DNA of 64,000 nucleotides, taken from positions 2,294,001-2,358,000 of the forward strand of contig NZ_CP126994.1 of NCBI RefSeq assembly GCF_030252425.1, read 5' to 3'. Both the position numbers and the translations under genes were made by a program. Positions 1 through 11,420 of this stretch are shown here, piece by piece (positions within the stretch are counted from its first letter, which is position 1; each line of letters opens with the position of its first letter). Under the pieces are notes generated by a model that saw only the letters and a list, made by a program, of their open reading frames with translations, ran no database searches and had not been told where the DNA came from. The DNA comes from Acidisoma sp. PAMC 29798. GTDB taxonomy: Bacteria; Pseudomonadota; Alphaproteobacteria; Acetobacterales; Acetobacteraceae.

Positions 1-2469
1 GCAGGCACCGGAGAACTCGAACAGGGGCTGCAGGAACTGTACGCCGCGGACATCGGCGAAATCCACGCGCGCGCGATCATTGACCGGCAGGGTCTCGAAG
101 AAGGCGATGTTCTCTCGTTCGGCTTCCAGCAACGGGGCCTTGTCCACCATGTTGATAGCGCGGGTATCGGGCTTGCGCGGGCTCAGCGCAGGGCAGGCCT
201 CAACGCAGAGGCCGCAGCCGGTGCAGTCCTCGACGTAGAATTGCAGCGTGAAGCGTGCCTCCGGATAGCCGCGGGCGTTGACCGGCGCGGATTTGAAACT
301 GTCCGGCGCGTCCACGAGCTTGTCCTCGTTATAGTATTTGGCGCGGATCACGCTATGCGGGCAGACGAAGCTGCACTGGCCGCATTGGACGCAAAGGTCC
401 TCGCGCCATTCCGGCACGATCTCCGACACGTTGCGCTTCTCATACGCACTGGTGCCGGAGGGAAAGGTGCCGTCGGCGGGCACGAGGCTGACGGGGATTT
501 CATCACCCAGACCCTCAAACATGCGAGCGGTGAAGTTGCGGATGAAATCCGGTGCATCGGCCCGGACCTGCACGGCAAGCTCCCGCGTGCTGGTTACCTG
601 GGCGGGGACCGTGACCTCGCTCAACCGCGCCAAGGTGCCATCCACGGCGGCGAAGTTCTTGTCCACCACGCTCTGGCCCTTGCGGCCATAAGATTTGAGG
701 ATGGACGCCTTGATGTGTTCGATTGCCTTGTCGCGCGGCAAGACGCCTGAAATGGCGAAGAAGCAGGTTTGCAGGATGGTGTTTGTGCGACCTCCAAGCC
801 CGACTTCCCGCGCAACCGCCGAAGCATCGATCGCGAATAGACGCAGCTTGCGGTCGATGATCGTACGCTGCACCGGGCGTGGCAGCTGCGCCCACACCTC
901 GTTCGCCGGGAACGGTGCGTTCAGCAACAGGGTAGCGCCGGGGGCTGCGAGGCGCAGCAGGTCCTGCCGCTCAAGCGCCGCGAATTGGTGGCAGGCAACG
1001 AAGCTGGCCTGGGCGATTTGATAGGGCGCATGGATCGGTTCGGGTCCGAACCGCAGATGCGACACCGTCTGCGCGCCGGACTTGTGGCTGTCATAGACGA
1101 AGTAGCCTTGGGCGTAGAGTCCCGCATCTTCCGCGATGATCTTCACGCTGTTCTTGTTGGCGCCCACGGTGCCGTCCGCCCCCAGCCCATAGAACACGGC
1201 GCGAGTGACGTTCGGCTGCTCGATCATGAAGCTTGCGTCGATCGCCAGACTTGTATGCGTCACGTCATCAATGATGCCGAGGGTGAAGCCGTTCCGGGGT
1301 TTGGCGGCCAGCAACTCGTCGAGGGCGGCCTTGGCCATGGCTGGGGTGAAGTCCTTGGACGATAGGCCGTACCGGCCGCCGATGATGCGGGGCATCACGG
1401 CCCGCTCACCGCTGGCCACGGCGCCAGCCAGGGCCGCGACCACGTCAAGGAACAGCGGCTCGCCGATGCCACCCGGCTCCTTCGTGCGGTCAAGCACGAC
1501 GATGCCGCGCACCGTGGCCGGCAAAGCCGCCAGCAGATGGGCTACGGAGAACGGCCGATAGAGCCTCACCTGCAGCACGCCGACCTTTTGGCCCTGTTCG
1601 CGCAAGGCGGCGGCGGCGGCGCGCGCCGTTTCGGCGCCCGAGCCCATCAGGATCATGAGCCGATCCGCGTCCGCCGGACCTTCATAGTCGAACAAGTGGT
1701 AGTTCCGGCCGGTCATTGCGCCGAACCGCAGCATTGCAACGTCGACGATGCCGGGAACCCGGTCGTAATAGACGTTCACCGCTTCCCGCGCCTGGAAGAA
1801 CGTGTCCGGGTTCTGTGCAGTGCCGCGAATGAAGGGGTTCTCCGGGCTCAAGCCGCGTGCACGATGGGCGCGCACCAAATCGTCATCGATCATCGAGCGG
1901 ATCTCGGCATCGCTCAACAGATCCAGCGTGTTGAGTTCATGCGAGGTACGAAATCCGTCGAAGAAATGCACGAAGGGGACGCGGGCCTCCAGCGTCGCCA
2001 TCTGCGCGATCAGCGCGCTGTCATGCGCTTCCTGGACCGAACCCGAACAGAACAGCGCGAAGCCGGTCGGCCGTACTGTCATGACGTCGGCATGGTCGCC
2101 GAAAATCGACAGCGCGGAGGTCGCGAGCGAACGCGATGCGACGTGGAAGACCGTGGAGGTCAGTTCGCCCGCGATCTTGAACATATTGGGCACCATCAGC
2201 ATCAGCCCCTGCGAGGCGGTGAAAGTGGTTGTCAGGGCACCGGATTGCAGCGAGCCATGTACGGCACCCGCGGCGCCACCCTCCGCCTGCATCTCCTGCA
2301 CGGCGGGAATGTTGCCCCAAATATTCTTCAGCCCCTCGGACATCCATTGGTCTGCGGAGTCCGCCATGCCCGAAGACGGGGTGATCGGGAAGATCGCGCA
2401 GACTTCGTTGGTGCGGTAGGCGACATGTGCGACTGCGGTGTTGCCGTCCAGCGTGATCCGCGTACTCAC
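1..2469 (-). CDS. nifJ: Pyruvate:ferredoxin (flavodoxin) oxidoreductase, C-terminus beyond window edge
   Basis: Reading leftward from a GTG at 2469, 823 codons stay open to the window edge; the family is about 1,170-1,200 residues, so the thiamine-diphosphate C-terminal part is missing here. The N-terminus carries the pyruvate-binding PFOR domain (FPITPSSGMAD near residue 30), then the middle domains (YGLGADGTVGANKNS near residue 460), then a two-cluster ferredoxin domain (CVQCGQCSFVCP near 695 and CTGCGLCVEACP near 750). The enzyme oxidises pyruvate with CoA to acetyl-CoA and CO2 and reduces ferredoxin or flavodoxin in the cytoplasm. The start is chosen because AAGGAG lies 8 nt upstream and the GTG overlaps the upstream TGA (GTGA), implying translational coupling. 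It is the last visible gene of an MFS-flavoprotein-nifJ operon. No internal frameshift was seen. Confidence 0.93.
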   Translation of the reverse strand, partial: MSTRITLDGNTAVAHVAYRTNEVCAIFPITPSSGMADSADQWMSEGLKNIWGNIPAVQEMQAEGGAAGAVHGSLQSGALTTTFTASQGLMLMVPNMFKIAGELTSTVFHVASRSLATSALSIFGDHADVMTVRPTGFALFCSGSVQEAHDSALIAQMATLEARVPFVHFFDGFRTSHELNTLDLLSDAEIRSMIDDDLVRAHRARGLSPENPFIRGTAQNPDTFFQAREAVNVYYDRVPGIVDVAMLRFGAMTGRNYHLFDYEGPADADRLMILMGSGAETARAAAAALREQGQKVGVLQVRLYRPFSVAHLLAALPATVRGIVVLDRTKEPGGIGEPLFLDVVAALAGAVASGERAVMPRIIGGRYGLSSKDFTPAMAKAALDELLAAKPRNGFTLGIIDDVTHTSLAIDASFMIEQPNVTRAVFYGLGADGTVGANKNSVKIIAEDAGLYAQGYFVYDSHKSGAQTVSHLRFGPEPIHAPYQIAQASFVACHQFAALERQDLLRLAAPGATLLLNAPFPANEVWAQLPRPVQRTIIDRKLRLFAIDASAVAREVGLGGRTNTILQTCFFAISGVLPRDKAIEHIKASILKSYGRKGQSVVDKNFAAVDGTLARLSEVTVPAQVTSTRELAVQVRADAPDFIRNFTARMFEGLGDEIPVSLVPADGTFPSGTSAYEKRNVSEIVPEWREDLCVQCGQCSFVCPHSVIRAKYYNEDKLVDAPDSFKSAPVNARGYPEARFTLQFYVEDCTGCGLCVEACPALSPRKPDTRAINMVDKAPLLEAERENIAFFETLPVNDRARVDFADVRGVQFLQPLFEFSGAC

Positions 2470-4121
2470 AGCGCAAACTCCTTAGCCAAGATCGTGGCCG
2501 GTTCAGGCACCATTTCCATCGCATGGCAGGGACATTGGTCGACGCAGACCGAGCAGCCCGTGCAGAGTGCGAGATCAACGGTGTAGCCATGGGTCGGGCC
2601 CAGTTTGACGATCGCCGTTTCTGGACAGGCGGCGAAGCAATTGTCGCATTCGAAGCAATTGCCGCAGGACAGACAGCGCTTGGCTTCGTGCAACGCATCC
2701 TTCTGGCTCAACCCAGCGGTCACCTCGGCGAAGCCTTCGCGCTCGGCCGGTGGCACGTCGACTTCATGTGAGGGAATGGCGTCGCTATAGATCGGCAAAT
2801 TCAGATCCGCGAAGGTAACGCCGGCATGCTTGGGTGCCGGCACAAGCGCCTTGCCGCGCAGCCAGCCGTCGATATGGTGCGCCGCCTTCTTGCCGTGCCC
2901 GGTCGCGGTCGTAACGGTGCGCGTGCTCGGCACCATGTCGCCACCGGCGAAGATGCCGGGATGACCGGTCATCATGTCGGGACCGACGATGACGGTTCCG
3001 TCCGGTTTGACCACGATACCGGGGATGCCGGCGAGGAAGCCGCTTTCCGCCTGCTGACCGAGGGCGAGGATCACGCTATCGGCCTGCAGTGTCTCGAAGG
3101 TTCCCGTCGGCTGCGGGATGCCCTTGTCGTCGAGCGCCATCAGCTCGACCGTCAGTGCCTCCGTATCGATGTCGCGGATACTGCTGAGCCACTTGATCTT
3201 GACGCCTTCGGCCAATGCTTCCGCGGCCTCGAAACTATGCGCCTCCATATGCGCGCGGTCACTGAAGAAGACGATCAGTGCTTCGGTGGCACCAAGGCGC
3301 TTCGCGGTGCGGGCGGCATCCATCGCCGTGTCGCCGGCACCGTAGATCACCACACGGCGGCCGATCTTGGGACTGAGCCCGGCGCCCACGTCATGCAGAA
3401 GGCTGACGGCTGTCACGACATGGGCGGCATCGCGCGCCGGAATACCGATATGACGGCCGGCCTGCGCACCGATCGCCACGAACACGGCATCGAAGCCGCC
3501 GGCCGCTTCCTCCGCCAGCAGATCCTCGACCTTGTGGTTCAGCACGATCTTGACGCCCATCGCCTCTATCCGCCCGATCTCCTGCATCAGGACGCCGCGC
3601 GGCAGGCGGTAGGCGGGAATCCCGAAATGCAGCATGCCGCCGGGCAACGGACCCGCTTCATGCACCTCGACCTGATGTCCGAGCCGCGCGAGATGATAGG
3701 CAGCAGACAGCCCGCTGGGACCCGCGCCCACGACCAGCACGCGCTTGGAGCTCGGTTGACCGGTGATCGGCAACGGCCACTTCGCGGCGGTTGCGCAGTC
3801 CCCCAGATAGCGTTCCACGCTGTGGATGCTGACGCTGCTATCAAGCTCGGCACGATTGCAGGAGGTTTCGCACGGGTGGTAGCAGACGCGGCCATGCACA
3901 CTGGGCATCGGGTTGTCGCGCACCAGATGTTCCCAGGCTTTGCGGTCCTTCCCCGCCTGCGCCAGGGCGAGCCAGCCCTGTACGTCCTCGCCCGCTGGGC
4001 AGGCATTGTTGCAGGGCGGCAGCAGGTCGACATAGACCGGGTGGGCTGCGCGCGCCGGACCGGTGACGCGACGCCGCGTCATATCGACCGGTGGGCTCAT
4101 GTCGGCATGGCCATCGCTCAT
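2466..4121 (-). CDS. GltD-like NAD(P)-dependent FAD/iron-sulfur oxidoreductase with C-terminal ferredoxin domain
   Basis: This 551-residue protein has the architecture of glutamate synthase small-subunit relatives. There is an N-terminal cysteine-rich domain (CNNACPAGEDVQGW, CYHPCETSCNRAELD, about residues 35-95), an FAD-binding motif (VVGAGPSGLSAAYHLA near 128), a second dinucleotide motif (VVIYGAGDTAMDAAR near 257), and a C-terminal ferredoxin segment (CLSCGNCFECDNC then CTGCSVCVDQCP, about 480-530). No GltB partner is nearby. The gene overlaps nifJ by 4 nt, so it most likely passes electrons between NAD(P)H and the ferredoxin used by NifJ; that role is inferred from context. Its ATG overlaps the stop of the upstream MFS gene (ATGA), so the three genes look like one transcription unit, preceded by a FixJ-like box at 5461-5475. 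Confidence 0.85.
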   Translation of the reverse strand: MSDGHADMSPPVDMTRRRVTGPARAAHPVYVDLLPPCNNACPAGEDVQGWLALAQAGKDRKAWEHLVRDNPMPSVHGRVCYHPCETSCNRAELDSSVSIHSVERYLGDCATAAKWPLPITGQPSSKRVLVVGAGPSGLSAAYHLARLGHQVEVHEAGPLPGGMLHFGIPAYRLPRGVLMQEIGRIEAMGVKIVLNHKVEDLLAEEAAGGFDAVFVAIGAQAGRHIGIPARDAAHVVTAVSLLHDVGAGLSPKIGRRVVIYGAGDTAMDAARTAKRLGATEALIVFFSDRAHMEAHSFEAAEALAEGVKIKWLSSIRDIDTEALTVELMALDDKGIPQPTGTFETLQADSVILALGQQAESGFLAGIPGIVVKPDGTVIVGPDMMTGHPGIFAGGDMVPSTRTVTTATGHGKKAAHHIDGWLRGKALVPAPKHAGVTFADLNLPIYSDAIPSHEVDVPPAEREGFAEVTAGLSQKDALHEAKRCLSCGNCFECDNCFAACPETAIVKLGPTHGYTVDLALCTGCSVCVDQCPCHAMEMVPEPATILAKEFAL

Positions 4122-5402
4122 GACAAGACCTTTGCGGCAACGGGGACGGAGGAGGCCTTGTGCCCGGTTTCACGGAGGAAGAAGGCCAGCACGATCGCCA
4201 GCACGATGCCCGCGATGCCGATGGAACTCGCATGCTGGAACACCCCCAGCGTGAGCTTCCCGCCACCCGACAAGCGGCCGAGCAGCCACCCATAAGCGGG
4301 CGCCAGCAGAGCGCTGAGCGTGAAGACGAGGAAGTTGATCGCGCCGGTGGCACTGCCTTTCACCCGGTCCGGGTTCACTTCCTTGATGATGCTGTAGGGC
4401 ACCATCGCGGCGCCCGAGCCGATGCCGAGCAATAGACCGAGCATGTAAGGCGGCAGGACGCCGGGCAGGTAGACGAAGCAACTTGTCGCTACCAGCATGA
4501 GCAACGCGCCGGCGATGAGCACCGGCTTACGCCGCCCGATCCGGTCCGCCAGGTAGCCGAGCAGCGGACATCCGATCACCCAGCCGAGCGGCACCATGGA
4601 CGCACGGGTCGACCGCTTCGGCATAACCGACGCCGAGCCCATCGCGTAGGAACGGAACACCCCAGATCATGTCGCCGATGGTCGTCGGCAGGAACAGCAA
4701 GCCGGCGGTGAAACCACAGAGGTAAGATTGGGGGTTCGACAGCACAGTCTGGTAGGGTTTGAACATCGAGAGCCACGACTCCCCGCCGGAAACGGGCCTC
4801 GCATCTCGGCCGGACGGCGTCGTGACCAGCACGATGACGGCGACCACCAACAGTGCGACGCCCGCGATGAGCCAGAACTGCTGCCACGTGATCAGGTCGT
4901 GGATCATCGGGCCGACAGCGAATTGCCCAGCGGAGCCGCCGAGCATTCCGAACATTTGGGTGAAGCCGATCGCCGTCGCCAAGTAGCCGGCGCTGAAACC
5001 GTGGCTTGCGAGATAGACCGCGCCGGTGAATGCGAAGGCGGCGCCCATTCCCTGCAGAAGACGCCCCACTTCGGCGATTTGATAGCCGCCCAGCCCAAAC
5101 AGGATACTGCCAATCGCGGTGACGACGATGCCGGCAGGAATAACGTATTTGGCGCCGAGACGGTCGAGCGAAGCGCCGGCCACGATCGAGAAGGTCGAAT
5201 AGGTATAGTAATACAGCCCCAGCAGCGAGCTGACACCCAGCGTCGAGAGGCCAAACGTGCTGGTCAATTCAGGAACCATGACCCCGGGCGCGGACCGCAA
5301 GGCATATTGCCCGAAGTAGAACACGAGGCAGAAGCCCCAGGCGACAATGAAGCCGGAAGGATTGGAACGCACCGGTGATACGGTTACCGCAGTCGCCGAC
5401 AT
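4118..5402 (-). pseudogene. MFS transporter interrupted by a single-base frameshift
   Basis: Two overlapping minus-strand frames together make one 12-helix MFS protein. The first reads from the ATG at 5402 (GGGAGG 7 nt upstream) to about 4610. The second continues with VPLGWVIGCPLLGYLADRIG, the inter-domain MFS loop signature, to the stop at 4118. One extra base in the GGG run at 4606-4608 (CCC on the coding strand) explains the switch. Removing it gives 1,284 nt, exactly 428 codons (427 residues), normal for MFS. The substrate is not evident; genomic linkage to PFOR would fit a carboxylate or pyruvate carrier, but that is inference. The gene is the first of the MFS-flavoprotein-nifJ operon, so the lesion could also reduce downstream translation through loss of coupling. 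A sequencing error cannot be excluded. Confidence 0.8.
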
Positions 5403-5460
5403 TACCGCCTCCCTAATCTGATACCGAAGGTTAGCCGGCAAGAGCATGGCCGCGGCAGCA

Positions 5461-5475
5461 TCGGAAACTACTCAC
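5461..5475 (-). promoter_or_regulatory. FixJ-like box upstream of the MFS-PFOR operon
   Basis: On the minus strand this reads GTGAGTAGTTTCCGA. It ends 58 nt before the MFS start codon, and CTAA, a -10-like element, follows at offset 27-30 (5431-5434), leaving a short leader before the ATG at 5402. The same 14-15 bp recur elsewhere in this window. Confidence 0.65.
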
Positions 5476-5612
5476 ACGCGCTGGGATCCGGAGGCTTCGC
5501 GATATTGTTTCGTGGGTATTTTCCGAGCCTGCCCCGGTGGCCGCGAATGGCTCAGCATTTGGAATTCGCGGGCAGGACATGCCCTTCTCCTAAGGAATGA
5601 GGGTTTTGAATC

Positions 5613-7010
5613 ATGCCGGATGCCGGCCTTGACGAATTCCTCGAAAACCGCCCGTTCGACGAGATTGCGGTCGGCGACAGCGCGAGCCTTTCACATCGTG
5701 TGACACAACGCGACGTCGACCTGTTCGCCACGGCCACCGGCGACGTCAATCCAGCGCACGTAGACCCTGCCTATGCGGCCACCGACATGTTCCACCACAT
5801 CATCATCCACGGCCTATGGGGCGGCGGCCTGATCTCCGCCGTGCTTGGCACCAAGTTGCCCGGACCGGGAACGATTTACCTTGGTCAGACGTTGCGGTTC
5901 AGACATCCGGTCAGCATCGGTGACACCATCACGGCCACTCTCAAAGTCACGGAAAAGCAGGCCGACAAAGGCAACGTGACCTTCGACTGTGTCTGCACCA
6001 ATCAGGATGGTCAGGTCGTCATCACCGGAACCGCCGAGACGCATGCACCGCGCGAGAAGGTAAGGGTGGAGCGGATCACCCTGCCCTATGTACGCGTGGC
6101 GCGGCATGACGGGATGCGGGCGCTGCTGACCCGAGCCTCGGCGGAGGCGGCCGTCATGACGGCCGTGGTGCATCCCGTCGACGCGATGTCGCTGGTCGCG
6201 GCGGTGGAAGCCGCGAAGGCCGGGTTCATTGTGCCGATACTGATTGGCCCGACCGTGCGCATCAAGGCGGTGGCGGCGGCCGAAGCCGTGGACATTTCGG
6301 ACTACCGCCTCGTCGAGGCAGCGGATGCGGCAGCAGCAGCTGCAGCGGCGGTTGCAATGGCCCGTGCTGGAGAGGTGGCCATGCTGATGAAGGGCGATTT
6401 GCACACCGATGTGCTCATGCACCCAGTTATGTCGTCTCTGACCGGGCTGCGCACGGCCAAGCAGATCAGCCACGTCTTCGTCCTCGACGTGCCCGACTAC
6501 CCACGCCTGCTGCTGTTGACGGACATGGCGATCAACATCTCACCGATCCTGGCGGAAAAGGTGGGCATCGTTCAGAACGCCATCGACTGTGCGCATGTCA
6601 TCGGCATCGAGCGGCCGCGCGTGGCGATCCTGGCCCCGGTCGAGGTGGTGAACCCACGCCTGCAGGCGACCGTGGATGCTGCAGCCCTATGCAAGATGGC
6701 GGATCGCGGCCAGATCACCGGCGGGATCGTGGACGGTCCCCTGGGCTTCGACAACGCAATCAGCCCTGAGGCGGCGGCCGAGAAAGGTATCGTCTCCGAA
6801 GTCGCCGGCCGAGCCGAGATTCTGGTTGTTCCTGACCTCAACGCCGGCAATATGCTGGCGAAAGAGTTTACATTTCTCTCGGGCGCGGCCGCGGCGGGCG
6901 TCGTGCTAGGCGCGACGGTGCCCATCGTCCTGACCAGCCGCGCCGACAATGCCGCCACACGACTAGCCTCCTGCGCATTGGGATTGCTGGTGTCACGAGG
7001 CATCCGATGA
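5613..7010 (+). CDS. Bifunctional MaoC-like enoyl-CoA hydratase / phosphate acetyltransferase
   Basis: This 465-residue fusion has an N-terminal MaoC hot-dog domain, about residues 5-145 (DVNPAHVDPAYA and FHHIIIHGLWGGGLIS carry the hydratase Asp/His pair). It is followed by a phosphate acetyl/butyryltransferase domain (about 165-465, with MKGDLHTDVLMHPVM and GGIVDGPLGFDNAISPEAA). The second half interconverts acetyl-CoA and acetyl phosphate. In related genomes this fusion is typically next to acetate kinase and enoyl-ACP reductase; here acetate kinase sits 32 kb away and is broken. A gene that can turn phosphoketolase-derived acetyl phosphate into acetyl-CoA therefore remains intact in the window. 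TAAGGAATGAGG lies upstream of the ATG. The only box in the upstream gap points to the divergent MFS gene. About 210 nt without a convincing gene follow before the ATPase. Confidence 0.88.
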   Translation: MPDAGLDEFLENRPFDEIAVGDSASLSHRVTQRDVDLFATATGDVNPAHVDPAYAATDMFHHIIIHGLWGGGLISAVLGTKLPGPGTIYLGQTLRFRHPVSIGDTITATLKVTEKQADKGNVTFDCVCTNQDGQVVITGTAETHAPREKVRVERITLPYVRVARHDGMRALLTRASAEAAVMTAVVHPVDAMSLVAAVEAAKAGFIVPILIGPTVRIKAVAAAEAVDISDYRLVEAADAAAAAAAAVAMARAGEVAMLMKGDLHTDVLMHPVMSSLTGLRTAKQISHVFVLDVPDYPRLLLLTDMAINISPILAEKVGIVQNAIDCAHVIGIERPRVAILAPVEVVNPRLQATVDAAALCKMADRGQITGGIVDGPLGFDNAISPEAAAEKGIVSEVAGRAEILVVPDLNAGNMLAKEFTFLSGAAAAGVVLGATVPIVLTSRADNAATRLASCALGLLVSRGIR

Positions 7011-7219
7011 TGGCCTCGGGCCAGCCCGGCCGCCTGAAGGCCGCACTGAAGTCAGGCTTGTGCTGAAGCCTAGTTTTGCGAACGACACGGTCTTTGAGCT
7101 GGTGAAGCGCGGCGACCGGTCGGCACGCGTATTGCCGGACGTCGAAGCCACATGATCCATCGCCACCATGCGGGCACGATGAAGGCAGGGTCGGCGGATC
7201 AGGCAGGAAAGGACAGGTC

Positions 7220-9412
7220 ATGACCAAAGGCGCGATTCTCAGCCAGCAGCACCATCCCAACCTAGCAGGAAAGGCGACAGCGTCGACCGCTGCCAATGCG
7301 ATCTACACCTGCCCCATGCATCCGCAGATACGCCACAATGGGCCGGGCAACTGCCCAATCTGCGGCATGACGTTGGAGCCCGTCGTTGTGACCAGCGAGG
7401 CGGCCCCTAATCTTGAACTGCGCGACATGACGCGGCGCTTCTGGATTGGCCTGGTGCTGACCCTACCCGTGTTCATCTTGGAGATGGGCAGCCATATTCC
7501 GAGGTTGGGCCTCCCCCGCCTCGTGCCCGAGCAATGGTCGATCTGGATCCAGTTCGTCCTGGCGACACCAGTCGTATTCTGGGCCGGATGGCCGTTCTTC
7601 CAGCGCGGGTGGGCGTCGCTGCGGTCCGGGCATCTGAACATGTTCACGTTGGTCGCACTCGGTGCGGGGTCCGCTTACCTCTACAGTTTAGTCGCGACCT
7701 TCGCGCCTGATCTGTTCCCGGCCGGGTTCCGGGTGATGGGGGGAACGGTTGCCGTCTACTACGAGGCCGCCGCGGTCATTACCGTTCTCGTGCTCCTCGG
7801 CCAGGTGTTGGAGTTGCGGGCGCGCGACCAGACCGGGGGCGCCATTCGCGCGCTGCTCAACCTTGCGCCTAAGACCGCGCGAAGGCTGCGCGAGGGTGCG
7901 GATGATGAGGAAATTGCCCTTGACCAGGTGCAGGTCGGCGACCGCCTGCGCGTGCGACCCGGTGACGGCGTACCCGTGGACGGAACGGTCCAGGAAGGCA
8001 AAAGCGCCGTCGACGAATCGATGGTCACGGGCGAGTCCATGCCGTCACCCAAGGAGGCTGGGGACAAAGTCATTGGCGGCACAGTAAACGGCTCCGGGTC
8101 GCTGGTCATGCGCGCCGAGGCGGTCGGCGCAGGCGGCATGCTGTCCCGCATCGTCGCCATGGTCGCCGATGCGCAGCGCAGCCGGGCACCGATCCAGAAG
8201 CTGGCCGACACGGTGGCGGGCTATTTCGTCCCCGCGGTCCTCGGCATCGCCGTCATCGCTTTCATAGCCTGGGCGGTGGTGGGACCAGCGCCTGCCCTTG
8301 CCTTCGCGCTGGTCGCGGCTGTTTCGGTCGTCATCATCGCTTGCCCCTGTGCGCTGGGACTGGCCACGCCGATGTCGATCATGGTCGCGATGGGCAAGGG
8401 TGCCGGGGCGGGCGTGCTCATCAAGTCGGCGGAGAGCCTGGAGCGCATGGAGAAGGTCGACACGTTGGTTGTGGACAAAACCGGCACGCTGACCGAGGGC
8501 AAGCCCCGTGTCACCTCGATCATTCCCGCCTCTGGGTTGACCGAAGACGACGTGCTGCGACTGGCTGTGAGCCTTGAGCGGTCGAGCGAGCACCCGCTTG
8601 CGACCGCTGTCATGGCCGCGGCCAAGGAGAAGAACATCGCGGCCGAAGAGTCGACCGACTTCAGTTCGGTGACGGGCAAGGGTGTCACTGGCAAGGTCGG
8701 AGGCCGGCTGGTGGCGCTCGGCAACGCCAAACTGATGGCGGGACAGAATGTTGACGTAGGCGACCTCGCTAGGAAGGCAGACTTGCTTCGCGGCTCCGGC
8801 GCCACCGTTCTCTTCGTAGCCATCGATGGCAAGGCGGGGGGCATCATCGCGATCGCCGACCCGATCAAGGCAACTACTCGGTCCGCGCTCGACAGCCTGC
8901 GATCTGATGGTATCCACGTCGTCATGCTGACGGGTGACAACAGGACGACAGCACAGGCTGTTGCCAACCAGCTCGGCATCGAGGACGTCGAGGCGGACGT
9001 GCTGCCCGAAGACAAGAGCCGTATCGTGAAGAAGCTACGTGCCGCCGGTAAGATCGTCGCGATGGCAGGCGACGGCGTGAACGATGCACCTGCGCTGGCC
9101 GAGGCCGACGTGGGAATTGCAATGGGGACGGGCACTGAGGTAGCAATTCAAAGCGCCAGCGTTACGCTGGTGAAGGGTGACCTGGCCGGGATCGCGCGCG
9201 CCCGGGCCCTGAGCCGCATGACCATGCGCAATATCCGTCAGAACCTGGTATTTGCCTTCGCCTATAACGCGATCGGCATTCCTGTGGCGGCTGGCGTGCT
9301 CTATCCGACCTTCGGCATCCTACTCAGTCCAGTGGTAGCGGCACTGGCGATGTCTCTGAGTTCGGTCTCCGTCATTGGCAATGCCTTGCGCCTGCGGGCT
9401 GCCCACCTCTGA
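7220..9412 (+). CDS. copA: Copper-type P1B heavy-metal-translocating ATPase
   Basis: This 730-residue P1B ATPase exports monovalent copper or a similar soft metal across the inner membrane. The N-terminus has the short heavy-metal-binding segment [20 protein letters not shown] with CGM, instead of a full HMA domain. It then shows the transmembrane CPC metal site (Cys375-Cys377 in [13 protein letters not shown]), the TGES actuator loop, the phosphorylated Asp419 in DKTGTLTEG, the P1B-specific SSEHP with His458, and [10 protein letters not shown]. The CPC plus this N-terminal segment favour the CopA/CopB-like copper group; silver transport is possible. AGGAAAGGACAGG precedes the ATG at 7220. 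It follows the MaoC-Pta gene on the same strand after 209 nt, and no FixJ-like box lies in front of it. No regulator of the CueR or CsoR type is adjacent. Confidence 0.9.
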   Translation: MTKGAILSQQHHPNLAGKATASTAANAIYTCPMHPQIRHNGPGNCPICGMTLEPVVVTSEAAPNLELRDMTRRFWIGLVLTLPVFILEMGSHIPRLGLPRLVPEQWSIWIQFVLATPVVFWAGWPFFQRGWASLRSGHLNMFTLVALGAGSAYLYSLVATFAPDLFPAGFRVMGGTVAVYYEAAAVITVLVLLGQVLELRARDQTGGAIRALLNLAPKTARRLREGADDEEIALDQVQVGDRLRVRPGDGVPVDGTVQEGKSAVDESMVTGESMPSPKEAGDKVIGGTVNGSGSLVMRAEAVGAGGMLSRIVAMVADAQRSRAPIQKLADTVAGYFVPAVLGIAVIAFIAWAVVGPAPALAFALVAAVSVVIIACPCALGLATPMSIMVAMGKGAGAGVLIKSAESLERMEKVDTLVVDKTGTLTEGKPRVTSIIPASGLTEDDVLRLAVSLERSSEHPLATAVMAAAKEKNIAAEESTDFSSVTGKGVTGKVGGRLVALGNAKLMAGQNVDVGDLARKADLLRGSGATVLFVAIDGKAGGIIAIADPIKATTRSALDSLRSDGIHVVMLTGDNRTTAQAVANQLGIEDVEADVLPEDKSRIVKKLRAAGKIVAMAGDGVNDAPALAEADVGIAMGTGTEVAIQSASVTLVKGDLAGIARARALSRMTMRNIRQNLVFAFAYNAIGIPVAAGVLYPTFGILLSPVVAALAMSLSSVSVIGNALRLRAAHL

Positions 9413-9441
9413 CGCTGGGCATCCGACAAATATGAAAATTA

Positions 9442-9720
9442 CTAGGTAGCGTGGACGGATTTGACCAGCATTAGCCCGCACGCTTGCTTCTTCGAGTTTT
9501 CGCGGCGCGGGATGAACGGCGTGATGCCGCGTGAGAGTGCGGCTGCTCGGTTGGCGTGACCATCGCATCCTTTATACGTCATCGCGATGCGCGAGCGGAT
9601 GTCTGGACCGACGTCGAGCGACGTCTCGAACTGTGTGCTGTCGCTGACCTCGCCCCCGGTCAGATGGAAATCGAGTGGATTGCCGTCGAGATCGGGCAGC
9701 CCGATGTGCGAGCGCCGTCA
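9442..9720 (-). pseudogene. IS5-type transposase fragment (C-terminal part)
   Basis: The minus strand encodes an open stretch ending at TAG 9442-9444. It reads GLPDLDGNPLDFHLTGGEVS, then DSTQFETSLDVGPDIRSR, AMTYKGCDGHANRAAALSRG and ITPFIPRRENSKK, the central-to-C-terminal signature of IS5-family DDE transposases. The expected DKGYD is degraded to YKGCD, and both the N-terminus and the terminal repeats are absent, so it is a dead remnant filling the gap between copA and pgm. It is distinct from the intact IS5-family element at 38111-38970. Confidence 0.7.
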
Positions 9721-9744
9721 CACGGCGGCCGCGGCGGCCCTTTT

Positions 9745-11403
<1,659 letters not shown>

Positions 11404-11420
11404 GATGTCTTCCCTTCAAA

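Noticed and set aside
1537-4295. Long plus-strand open frames opposite nifJ and the GltD-like gene (349 and 489 codons)
   Set aside because: They mirror real minus-strand genes in GC-rich DNA, show Arg/His-rich nonsense composition and have no motifs.
7060-7155. 32-codon plus-strand frame between MaoC-Pta and the copper ATPase
   Set aside because: Protein-like text ([20 protein letters not shown]) but too short and without a recognised family; could be debris of a lost gene.
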